DNA from: Bog-756 sp963699345
GTDB lineage: Bacteria > Actinomycetota > Acidimicrobiia > Acidimicrobiales > RAAP-2
NCBI GenBank assembly: GCA_963699345.1
Contig: CAVOTL010000007.1
Coordinates: forward strand, 1-64,000
DNA length: 64,000 bases
Reading direction: 5' to 3'
Shown: positions 11,743 through 19,436 of the stretch, one piece after another
Layout of the letters: the number at the start of each line of letters is the position of its first letter
How positions within the stretch are numbered: the first letter of the stretch is position 1
Made by a program: the position numbers and the translations under genes
The notes under the pieces: model-generated
Databases searched by the model: none
What the model saw: only the letters and a program-made list of their open reading frames with translations
What the model was told of the DNA's origin: nothing

Positions 11743-13665
11743 GTGTCCGACACCACCATCCATCCCCACGACCACCACCTGATCGACCGGGTGGTCATCC
11801 GGTTCGCCGGGGACTCGGGCGACGGGATGCAGCTCGCCGGGGACCGCTTCACCACGTCGTCGGCCCTCTTCGGGAACGACCTGGCCACCTTCCCGGACTT
11901 CCCGGCCGAGATCCGGGCCCCGGCCGGGACCATGGCCGGGGTGTCGGCCTTCCAGGTCCACATCTCCGACCACGACATCTCCACCCCGGGCGACTCGCCC
12001 AACGTGCTGGTGGCCATGAACCCGGCCGCCCTCCGGGCCAACGTCCCGGCCCTGCCCCAGGGCGCCACCATCATCGTGAACTCCGACGCCTTCGACGAGC
12101 GGAGCCTGGCCAAGGCCGGGTACGAGGCCGACCCGCTGTCCGACGGGTCCCTCTCGGCCTTCACCGTGTACGAGGTCCCCATGACCTCCATCACCACCGA
12201 GTCGTCCAAGGACCTCGGGGTCAAGCCCCGAGACGCCGAGCGCTCCAAGAACTTCTTCGCCCTCGGCCTCATCAGCTGGCTCTACACCCGGCCGGTCGAG
12301 CCCACCCTCGACTGGATCGCCGAGAAGTACGCCGGCAAGGAACTGGTCAAGGAGGCGAACCAGCGCGCCTTCAAGGCCGGGTACCACTTCGGCGAAACGG
12401 CGGAGCTGTTCGAGTCGTCCTACGAGGTCAAGCCGGCCGTGCTCGCCCCCGGCGAGTACGCCAACGTCACCGGCAACACGGCCTCCGCCTGGGGCCTCAT
12501 CGCCGCCTCGCTGCGCAGCGGTCTGCCCCTCTTCCTCGGGACGTACCCGATCACCCCGGCCTCGGACATCCTCCACGAGCTCTCCAAGCACAAGCAGTTC
12601 GGGGTGCGCACCTTCCAGGCGGAGGACGAGATCTCCGGTATCGGCGCCGCCCTCGGTGCGGCCTTCGGCGGCGCCCTCGGCGTGACCACCACGTCGGGGC
12701 CGGGGATCGACCTCAAGTCCGAGATGATGGGTCTGGCCATCAGCCTCGAGCTGCCGCTGCTGATCATCGACATCCAGCGTGGCGGCCCGTCGACGGGCCT
12801 GCCCACCAAGACCGAACAGGCCGACCTCCTCCACGCCATGTACGGCCGCCACGGTGAGGCCCCGATGCCGATCGTGGCCGCCCGGACGCCGTCGCACTGC
12901 TTCGAGGCGACACTGGAGGCCGTCCGCATCGCCGTCAAGTACCGGACGCCGGTCCTGCTGCTTTCCGACGGGTACCTCGCCAACGGCACCGAGCCGTGGC
13001 GCCTGCCCGACCTCGAGGACCTGCCCGCCATCGACCCGGGGTTCGCCACCGGTCCCAACCACGTGGAGGAGGACGGCACCGAGGACTTCTGGCCGTACCT
13101 GCGCGACGAGGAGACCCTCGCCCGCCCGTGGGCCCCCCCGGGACTGGCCGGACTGGAGCACCGCATCGGCGGTCTCGAGAAGTCCGACGGGCCCGGCAAC
13201 GTGGCCTATGACGGGCCCAACCACGAACGGATGACCCGGCTGCGGGCGGCCAAGGTGGCCGGCATCGCCGACGACATCCCGCCGACCGACGTGGACCGCG
13301 AGGACGGCGCCGAGGTCCTGGTCGTCGGCTGGGGCTCCACCTACGGGGCCATCGCGGCCGGGGTCCAGCGGGTGCGGGCCCGCGGCCACAAGGTCGACCA
13401 GGCCCACCTGGTCCACCTCAACCCGTTCCCGGCCGACCTGGGTGACGTGCTCGGGCGCTACAAGCGGGTCCTGGTGCCCGAGGTGAACCTCGGCCAACTC
13501 AGCCGCCTGCTGCGGGCCGAGTACCTGGTCGACGCCCGGTCCCTCACCCAGGTGTCGGGGATCCCGTTCCGGGCGGCGGCCATGGAGGCCGCCATCCTGC
13601 AGCTGCTCGACGAGTTGGCCGCCGAGCGCAAGATCGAGGACGACGGAGAGGGAGCGGCATCATGA
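11743..13665 (+). CDS. korA: 2-oxoacid:ferredoxin oxidoreductase, alpha subunit with fused gamma domain (KorA)
   Basis: 640 aa from a GTG with AAGAGGAG 5 nt upstream. Residues 1-200 are the gamma domain (FAGDSGDGMQLAGDRFT, then TFPDFPAEIRAPAGT). From about 225 the pyrimidine-binding alpha domain follows (YPITPASDILHEL, QAEDEISGIGAALGA, TTSGPGIDLKSEMMG). The fused layout is that of the O2-tolerant 2-oxoglutarate:ferredoxin oxidoreductase of actinobacteria. With KorB it converts 2-oxoglutarate to succinyl-CoA and reduces ferredoxin. The stop overlaps the korB ATG (ATGA), giving a coupled pair. Specificity for 2-oxoglutarate rather than pyruvate is inferred from the KorAB layout. Confidence 0.93.
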   Translation: MSDTTIHPHDHHLIDRVVIRFAGDSGDGMQLAGDRFTTSSALFGNDLATFPDFPAEIRAPAGTMAGVSAFQVHISDHDISTPGDSPNVLVAMNPAALRANVPALPQGATIIVNSDAFDERSLAKAGYEADPLSDGSLSAFTVYEVPMTSITTESSKDLGVKPRDAERSKNFFALGLISWLYTRPVEPTLDWIAEKYAGKELVKEANQRAFKAGYHFGETAELFESSYEVKPAVLAPGEYANVTGNTASAWGLIAASLRSGLPLFLGTYPITPASDILHELSKHKQFGVRTFQAEDEISGIGAALGAAFGGALGVTTTSGPGIDLKSEMMGLAISLELPLLIIDIQRGGPSTGLPTKTEQADLLHAMYGRHGEAPMPIVAARTPSHCFEATLEAVRIAVKYRTPVLLLSDGYLANGTEPWRLPDLEDLPAIDPGFATGPNHVEEDGTEDFWPYLRDEETLARPWAPPGLAGLEHRIGGLEKSDGPGNVAYDGPNHERMTRLRAAKVAGIADDIPPTDVDREDGAEVLVVGWGSTYGAIAAGVQRVRARGHKVDQAHLVHLNPFPADLGDVLGRYKRVLVPEVNLGQLSRLLRAEYLVDARSLTQVSGIPFRAAAMEAAILQLLDELAAERKIEDDGEGAAS

Positions 13666-14696
13666 CCGACGTGACCGAGGCGGTCCCCGTGCCGCTGACC
13701 ACCCGCAAGGACTGGTCCTCGGACCAGGAGGTGCGGTGGTGCCCGGGATGTGGGGACTACTCCATCCTGGCCGCCGTCCAGATGCTCATGCCCGACCTCG
13801 GCGTCCGGCGGGAGTCGACCGTCTTCCTGTCGGGGATCGGCTGTGCCGCCCGGTTCCCCTACTACATGAGCACCTACGGGATGCACTCCATCCACGGCCG
13901 GGCCCCGGCCATCGCCACCGGGCTGGCCACCACGCGCCCGGACCTCGACGTGTGGGTCGTGACCGGCGACGGTGACGCCCTGTCGATCGGCGGCAACCAC
14001 CTCATCCACGCCCTGCGCCGCAACGTGAACATCACGATCCTGCTGTTCAACAACCAGATCTACGGTCTCACGAAGGGGCAGTACTCGCCCACCTCGGAGG
14101 TGGCCAAGGTCACCAAGTCGACACCGTTCGGCTCGCTGGAGCACCCGTTCAACCCGCTCAGCCTGGCGCTCGGGGCCGAGGCCACCTTCGTGGCCCGCAC
14201 CCACGACATGGACCGCAAGCACATGATGGAGACGTTCCGCCGGGCCCACGCCCACCGGGGTGCCTCGTTCGTGGAGATCTACCAGAACTGCAACGTCTTC
14301 AACGACGGCGCCTTCGAGCAGATCACCGGCAAGGACCACCGCGCCGACATGCTGATTCCCCTCGTCCACGGCGAGCCGATCCGGTTCGGGACCGACGACC
14401 AGTTCGGGGTGATCATGGATCCCGACGGCTCCGTCGAGGTGGTCGAGGTGGCGACCGTGGGCGAGGACGCCCTGCTCGTGCACGACGAGCACAAGGAGAA
14501 CCCGGGGCTCGCCTTCCAGCTGAGCCGCCTGTCCCGGGGTCCGTTCGAGCCGACCCCGATCGGTGTGTTCCGCGACGTGGACCACGACGAGTACGGCGAG
14601 CAGATGGCCGACCAGATCTCCCTGGCGACCGAGCGGCGCGGGTCGGGCGACTTCGCCGCCCTGCTCCGCTCCGGCTCGTCCTGGACCGTCAACTGA
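13662..14696 (+). CDS. korB: 2-oxoacid:ferredoxin oxidoreductase, beta subunit (KorB)
   Basis: 344 aa. It carries the thiamine diphosphate site GDGDALSIG (102-110), with NN at 130-131, and the [4Fe-4S] cysteines WCPGCGDY (Cys27, Cys30) and GIGCAARF (Cys61). It forms the catalytic centre with KorA and passes electrons to ferredoxin. The QIYGLTKGQYSPTS segment after the cofactor site is typical of the beta subunit. The ATG overlaps the korA stop by 4 nt. Thiamine genes for its cofactor lie at 28857-31912. Confidence 0.95.
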   Translation: MTDVTEAVPVPLTTRKDWSSDQEVRWCPGCGDYSILAAVQMLMPDLGVRRESTVFLSGIGCAARFPYYMSTYGMHSIHGRAPAIATGLATTRPDLDVWVVTGDGDALSIGGNHLIHALRRNVNITILLFNNQIYGLTKGQYSPTSEVAKVTKSTPFGSLEHPFNPLSLALGAEATFVARTHDMDRKHMMETFRRAHAHRGASFVEIYQNCNVFNDGAFEQITGKDHRADMLIPLVHGEPIRFGTDDQFGVIMDPDGSVEVVEVATVGEDALLVHDEHKENPGLAFQLSRLSRGPFEPTPIGVFRDVDHDEYGEQMADQISLATERRGSGDFAALLRSGSSWTVN

Positions 14697-14722
14697 CCGG
14701 ACGCTCCCGGTCCGGGAGCCCC

Positions 14723-15271
14723 GTGGGCGGTCGGGTCCTCCTGCTGCGGGGCATCAACGTCGGGGGCCACAACCGTCTGCCCATGGCCGACCTGCGCGCC
14801 CTGGTGGCCGCGCTCGGCGCCGAGGAGGTCGTCACCCACCTCCAGAGCGGCAATGTCGTCTGCCGGTCGCCGGAGGCGGCCGGGGACCTGGCCGCGGCCC
14901 TCGCCACGGCCATCACCGCCGAGGTGGGGCTGACCGTCCCGGTGGTGGGTCGCACGGGTGACCAGTGGGCGGCCACCGTGGCGGGCAACCCGTTGGTCGA
15001 CCTCGACGACGACCCCAGGCGACTCCACGTGACGTTTCTCGACGGTGTCCCCGATGCGTCCCGGGTCGACGAGGTGGTGGTCGCCGCCTCCGGGTTCGCT
15101 CCGGAGCGCCTGGCCGTGGTGGGCGCCGACGTGTTCCTCCACGTCCCCTACGGGTACCACGAGGCGAAGCTGTCGAACGCCTTCCTGGAGCGGCGCCTCG
15201 GACGGGTCGCCACCACGCGGAACTGGCGGACGGTGCTGGCCCTGGGCGAACTGGTCCGGACCGCCGGCTGA
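14723..15271 (+). CDS. DUF1697 family protein
   Basis: 182 aa from a GTG that gives the family's characteristic opening (RVLLLRGINVGGHNRLPMADLRALV). Other family blocks are THLQSGNVVCRSP and, near the end, KLSNAFLERRLGRVATTRNWRTV. The length matches the family (about 180 aa). The domain is widespread and uncharacterised. It begins 26 nt after the korB stop on the same strand, so it may share that transcript, but no functional link is evident. Confidence 0.9.
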   Translation: MGGRVLLLRGINVGGHNRLPMADLRALVAALGAEEVVTHLQSGNVVCRSPEAAGDLAAALATAITAEVGLTVPVVGRTGDQWAATVAGNPLVDLDDDPRRLHVTFLDGVPDASRVDEVVVAASGFAPERLAVVGADVFLHVPYGYHEAKLSNAFLERRLGRVATTRNWRTVLALGELVRTAG

Positions 15272-15296
15272 GCCGTCCGGTCGCGGCCGGTGCCCG

Positions 15297-16547
15297 TCAG
15301 GCCCCGGCGGTCGGTGAGGCGGCGGCCGTCGGATCGGTGCCCTGGTAGGTGGCGTAGTCGCCGTCCCCGGTGAGCAGCATGCAGTACTGGTCGCTGGGGC
15401 AGGCCAGGCTGGTCCCGTCGCCGCCGTATTCGACGGGGCTGGTGACCACCTTGACCGGGGCCGACCACGTTCCCCCGCTCCCGGTCACCACGTCGCCGTA
15501 GGCGTCGGCGGCCACGCAGAAGGAGGTGGTGGGGCACGAGACGGCGTCCAGCCGCCCGGTGGGGTCGATCGGCCGGGGGGTCGTCCAGGCGCCGGCGGTC
15601 TCCACCGACACGTCGGCGCCGCGCACGGCCACACAGGTAGTGGTGGTCGGGCAGGACACCGCCGAGTCCCCCGTCGCACCCGTGCCCCAGGGGGCGGGCG
15701 ATGCCGACCAGGCGGCACCGTTCCAGGTGAGGACGGTGTCGCCGACCAGGGCCGTGCAGAGCGACGGTGCGGCGCACGAGACGCCCACGCGACCGGACTG
15801 GAACAGCTCGACGGGAGGCGAGCCGGCGTCGTCCGTGAACGCCCGGGGGGCCGACCAGGAGGTCCCGTTCAGGACGGCCACGTGGCCGGTGTTGTCCACG
15901 TAGGCGCAGAACTGGCCCGAGGGGCACGACACCGCGGCCGAGCGGGACCCCTCGTGGTCGGGCCCGGGATCGGCGGGACTGGTGGTGGCCCCCGCGGCGG
16001 GTGCCAGGGGAACCGGCGCCGCCCAGGTCGTCCCGTTGCCCAGGGACGTGTGGCCCGACCCGTCGACCACGGCGCACAGCGGTCCCGACGAGCAGGAGAT
16101 GCCGGCCAGTTCGGGGTCGACGACCGGCCCTCCCACCGGGGCGGCGAAGTAGTCGACCGGCAGCCCCCAGGTGGCACCGTCCCAGGCGACGACCACTCCG
16201 GGACCACTCGAGTCCGAGGCGTCGGCCTCGTTGGCGCCTCCCCCCACGGCCACGCAGAACACTCCCGAGATGCAGGACACGCCGGTGAAGCCGCCCACCG
16301 GGGCCAGGGTGGTGGCGGGACGGGCCCATCCGGCGGCGGCGACGACCGGGCTGGGGACGGTGGTGGGCACGGCCGACGGCAGGGTGGAGGTGGTCGGCGC
16401 GCTCGTCGTGACCGGGGGCGCCGTGGTGGAGGTGGTCGTCGCGGCGTGCACCGTCCGGGCGACCTGGGGGGAGCCGCACGCCGCCGTGGACAGGGCCAGC
16501 GCCAGTGCCAGCATTGGGCCGGCCCCCCCTCGTCGTCCTGGTGCCAC
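15297..16547 (-). CDS. Lipoprotein with seven Cys-paired, propeller-like repeats
   Basis: 416 aa. The GTG at 16547 is chosen because GGAGGGG lies about 5 nt upstream; an ATG at 16514 is the alternative. The signal MLALALALSTAACG gives a lipid-modified Cys, followed by a Thr/Pro linker to about 65. The rest is seven units of about 45 residues, each holding SCxxxxxCxxV (VSCISGVFCVAV, ISCSSGPLCAVV, VSCPSGQFCAYV, VSCAAPSLCTAL, VSCPTTTTCVAV, VSCPTTSFCVAA, LACPSDQYCMLL), then a turn and a W-containing strand such as GTSWSAP. Each unit keeps a C-x5-C pair. This looks like a seven-bladed beta-propeller with one disulfide per blade, exposed outside the cell. Function unknown. Confidence 0.8.
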   Translation of the reverse strand: MAPGRRGGAGPMLALALALSTAACGSPQVARTVHAATTTSTTAPPVTTSAPTTSTLPSAVPTTVPSPVVAAAGWARPATTLAPVGGFTGVSCISGVFCVAVGGGANEADASDSSGPGVVVAWDGATWGLPVDYFAAPVGGPVVDPELAGISCSSGPLCAVVDGSGHTSLGNGTTWAAPVPLAPAAGATTSPADPGPDHEGSRSAAVSCPSGQFCAYVDNTGHVAVLNGTSWSAPRAFTDDAGSPPVELFQSGRVGVSCAAPSLCTALVGDTVLTWNGAAWSASPAPWGTGATGDSAVSCPTTTTCVAVRGADVSVETAGAWTTPRPIDPTGRLDAVSCPTTSFCVAADAYGDVVTGSGGTWSAPVKVVTSPVEYGGDGTSLACPSDQYCMLLTGDGDYATYQGTDPTAAASPTAGA

Positions 16548-16640
16548 CTGCCCCTCCGAGTGGGTTCGCCGCGCCTCGGCCGCTCAGGCTAGCGGCGTCG
16601 GACCCGGGGCGGTCGGCGTCGGCCCGCCGCCCACCGGCGG

Positions 16641-17828
16641 TCAGCCCGGGTCGAGGGCCCGGAAGACCATCCCCGTCCGGGGCTTGGGGTGGAAGTACGT
16701 GCTCTTGGGCGGCATGCGCCGGCGGGCCCGGGCCCAGGTGTCGATCTGGTCCACGGTCACCGGGGGGAGCAGCACGGCCGCCTGGGCCTCCTCGGAGGCC
16801 ACCACCCCCACCGCCTCGGTCCAATGGTGGGCGAAGGTCAGCTCGTGGTCGGGGAGCTCGGCCAGGACCATGGCCACCATCGACGAGGGGAGGTCGGAGC
16901 CGGCCGCCTCCGGTGTCCCGTCCCGGGGGGAGAGCAGCCAGCAGCCCCCGGGGGTGACGAGGGCGAAAGCCGATGACTCCCCGAGGGCGGTGGTGGTGCG
17001 ATCGGTGCAGTCACCGGCCCGGGCCACGTCGAACCAGGAGGCGAAGGCGTCCACCAGGTCCAGCCCGTCGGGAAGGCCGGCCAGCACGCGGTGGATGGGG
17101 CCCACCGTCAGGGACCCGGGGGAGAGCTCGACCACGAGGGCCAGGATGCCGTCGGCGCCGGGGGTGCCCGCTCCGGATCCCCCTCGGTAGGTGAGGGCGG
17201 TGGCCAGGCGGTGGTGACCGTCGGCCACCACCACCGGGGCCGAACCGACCCGGGTGGCCACGGCGTCGAGCGTGGCCGGGTCGTCGACCCGCCACAGCTC
17301 GTGGCGGACCCCGTCGTCGTCGACGGCGGTGGCCAGGGGCGGTCGGTCGGTGGCGAGCAGCCCGGTCAGCCCCGCGGCGAGCGAGAGCCCCCAGATGGGC
17401 GAGAGGTTGACCCGGGTGGCCTCCAGGAGCTCGAGGCGGTCGCTGCGGGCCTTGGCCAGGGTCTCCTCGTGGGGGAGCACGTCGTCGACGCTGCCGGTTT
17501 CGAGGCCGAGTTCGCCGAGCACGCCGAGGGTGACCGACCCGTCGGGGGCGGTCATGGCGTAGGGGTAGAACGACGGGGTCGGGTCGCGTACCAGGATCCC
17601 GTCGGACCGCCAGGCGGCGAGTCGGGCGGCCGCCGCGGCGTAGCGGTCGCCCCCCGACCGGGGGTCGGGCTCGGGGAGCTCGACGAGGATGGCGTTGGCG
17701 CTGTGCCGGGCGACCAGGGCGGCCCGCTCGGCCGGGCCGACCACGTCGTAGGGCGGCGCGATGACCTTGCTCGGCTCGACCCGGGCCGGGTCGTACCGGA
17801 GCCCGGTGAACGGGGCGAAGCGCGGCAT
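16641..17828 (-). CDS. DUF1015 family protein
   Basis: 395 aa, the usual length for the family. The N-terminus PRFAPFTGLRYDPARV...VIAPPYDVVGPAER is diagnostic, as are LPHEETLAKARSDRLELLEATRVNLSPIWGL and VVVADGHHRLATAL. It is predicted cytosolic, often annotated as an SpoIIIAA- or kinase-linked protein of unknown function. It is minus strand, 93 nt upstream of the lipoprotein gene. The -10-like TAGTCA 6 nt before the ATG is an imperfect version of the leaderless pattern seen elsewhere in the window. Confidence 0.88.
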   Translation of the reverse strand: MPRFAPFTGLRYDPARVEPSKVIAPPYDVVGPAERAALVARHSANAILVELPEPDPRSGGDRYAAAAARLAAWRSDGILVRDPTPSFYPYAMTAPDGSVTLGVLGELGLETGSVDDVLPHEETLAKARSDRLELLEATRVNLSPIWGLSLAAGLTGLLATDRPPLATAVDDDGVRHELWRVDDPATLDAVATRVGSAPVVVADGHHRLATALTYRGGSGAGTPGADGILALVVELSPGSLTVGPIHRVLAGLPDGLDLVDAFASWFDVARAGDCTDRTTTALGESSAFALVTPGGCWLLSPRDGTPEAAGSDLPSSMVAMVLAELPDHELTFAHHWTEAVGVVASEEAQAAVLLPPVTVDQIDTWARARRRMPPKSTYFHPKPRTGMVFRALDPG

Positions 17829-17912
17829 GGGGACTGACTACCACACGGTGTCCGGTGCCGGTGGCGTTCGTCCACCGTCCGGTTCCGGGGGACGGGTTCC
17901 CGGGTCCCGCGC

Positions 17913-18617
17913 TCAGGCCTCGCGGGCGATGAGCGCGGCGAGGGCCGCGGCGCCGTTCGGTTCGAGGTGGACCTGGTCGGGGGTGAACCACTCCGGATGG
18001 CCCGACGCCAGGGTGAACCAGTCCGCCAGCACGGCCACCCCGGGGTAGCGGGCCACGGCGTCCGCCAGCACGGCGTTGTCCCCCGCCTCCCAGGGGCGCG
18101 GGACGCACACGTTGACGAACACCACCCGCGACACGCCGGCGGCGGCCTGCATCATGGCGTCGACGTCGTCGGGGGTGACGGTCCCATTGGTCCCGAGCTC
18201 GACGACCAGGACGTGGCCCAGGGTGCCGGCCGCCCGGTCGGCCTGGACCACGGCGATGCCGGCCTCGAACTGCCGGCTCACCAGCCCGTCCACCGAGACC
18301 CCCGGGATGTCGGTCGCCAGGTAGGGCTGGATGTCGAGCATGATCGAGTCGCCCACCGCCGTCACCGGGCCGGCCACCGGCGGCGGGACGGTGGACGTGG
18401 TGGTGGTGGACACGGCCGTCACCGTCGTCGTCGTCACCGGTGGGAGGGTCGTCGCCGGGGTGGCCGTGGGCGACGTGGTGACGGCCGTCGGGCCCGTCAG
18501 GGGGGCGCCGGCGGAGGAACCGTCGCGGTTGTCGGCCACCCCCAGTCCCGCCAGGCCGGCCAGGAGCGCGAGCAGCACCACCCCGATGACCCGGTCGACC
18601 CCGCGGATGCCCGACAC
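17913..18617 (-). CDS. Membrane-anchored SGNH/GDSL hydrolase
   Basis: 234 aa from the GTG at 18617, which has GGGAGA about 9 nt upstream; an ATG at 18635 is possible. It has one N-terminal membrane segment (VIGVVLLALLAGLAGLGVA), then a Thr/Pro/Val linker to about 85, then an SGNH domain: block I VGDSIML, block III ELGTNGTV, block V DQVHLEPNGAA with the catalytic Asp and His. This matches the extracytoplasmic domain of OatA/OafA-type acyltransferases without the acyltransferase-3 part, so it may act on cell-surface O-acyl groups. It is divergent from the phosphatidyltransferase gene. Confidence 0.82.
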   Translation of the reverse strand: MSGIRGVDRVIGVVLLALLAGLAGLGVADNRDGSSAGAPLTGPTAVTTSPTATPATTLPPVTTTTVTAVSTTTTSTVPPPVAGPVTAVGDSIMLDIQPYLATDIPGVSVDGLVSRQFEAGIAVVQADRAAGTLGHVLVVELGTNGTVTPDDVDAMMQAAAGVSRVVFVNVCVPRPWEAGDNAVLADAVARYPGVAVLADWFTLASGHPEWFTPDQVHLEPNGAAALAALIAREA

Positions 18618-18720
18618 GCCGCCAGTCTCCCGCATCGGCCGCCCCGGTGGTGGGGACACCCGGCACCACCTCCGGGACGGGTCCCGGGCCCGGGTGTCCC
18701 GGCGGCCGCGGGGGGCCTCG

Positions 18721-18726
18721 TAGACT
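18721..18726 (+). promoter_or_regulatory. -10 box (TAGACT), leaderless start
   Basis: TAGACT ends 7 nt before the GTG at 18734 and helps choose that start over upstream codons. No Shine-Dalgarno sequence is seen. Confidence 0.55.
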
Positions 18727-18733
18727 CGGCCGC

Positions 18734-19381
18734 GTGGACGGGGTCGAGCAACGAGTGGGGAAGGGGGCCGAGGGGGAGGCGGTCGATCCCGGACTCGACC
18801 GCATCTTCACCGTCCCGAATGTCGTCACCCTCGTCCGCCTGGCCTGCATCCCGCTGTACGTGTGGCTCCTGTTCGGCGCCGACCGCCAGACCGGGGCGGC
18901 CGTGCTGCTCGCCTGCCTCGGTGCCACCGACTGGGTGGACGGGTACGTGGCCCGCCGCTTCCACCAGGTCACGACATTGGGCAAGGTCCTCGACCCGGTG
19001 GCCGACCGCGTGCTCGTCGCCACCGCCGTCATCACGATCATGATCCACGGCGCGGTCCCGATCTGGTTCGGGGTGGCCACCATCGCCCGCGAGGTCGTGG
19101 TGTCCGGCGCCGTCCTCCTCCTCGCCTCCCTCGGCGCCGCCCGGATCGACGTGCTCTGGGTCGGCAAGGCCGGCACCTTCGCCCTGATGACCGCCTATCC
19201 GCTCTTCCTGCTGTCGGACGGCGCCGCCGGGTGGCAGCAGGTGGTGCGCGTGGCCGCCTGGATCATCGGGTCGCTCGGCCTGGTGCTGGCCTGGGTGGCG
19301 GCGGCCTCCTACATCCCCGTGGCCCGGCGGGCGCTCGCCGCCGGGCGGCATCCCGACGCCGTGCCCACGGTCGGGGGATGA
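18734..19381 (+). CDS. pgsA: CDP-alcohol phosphatidyltransferase (PgsA-like)
   Basis: 215 aa. It carries the family motif DGxxARxxxxxxxxGxxxDxxxD, seen as DWVDGYVARRFHQVTTLGKVLDPVADR near residues 65-91 (metal and CDP site). Several membrane helices flank it. It joins a CDP-diacylglycerol headgroup to an alcohol, most likely glycerol 3-phosphate (phosphatidylglycerophosphate synthase) or phosphatidylglycerol (cardiolipin synthase); the motif alone does not settle which. It opens the block that also holds gcvH, the FHA gene and the MerR gene, as pgsA does in mycobacteria. It ends 55 nt before the nucleotidyltransferase gene. Confidence 0.87.
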   Translation: MDGVEQRVGKGAEGEAVDPGLDRIFTVPNVVTLVRLACIPLYVWLLFGADRQTGAAVLLACLGATDWVDGYVARRFHQVTTLGKVLDPVADRVLVATAVITIMIHGAVPIWFGVATIAREVVVSGAVLLLASLGAARIDVLWVGKAGTFALMTAYPLFLLSDGAAGWQQVVRVAAWIIGSLGLVLAWVAAASYIPVARRALAAGRHPDAVPTVGG

Positions 19382-19436
19382 CCGGTGACCCGGGACCGCT
19401 GGACGATCGAAGGTTCGACGAAGTGAGGATGACGAG

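Noticed and set aside
11551..13497. A long minus-strand frame opposite korA
   Set aside because: It lies wholly within korA, whose motifs are unambiguous, and has a Gly/Val/Asp/His-rich shadow composition.
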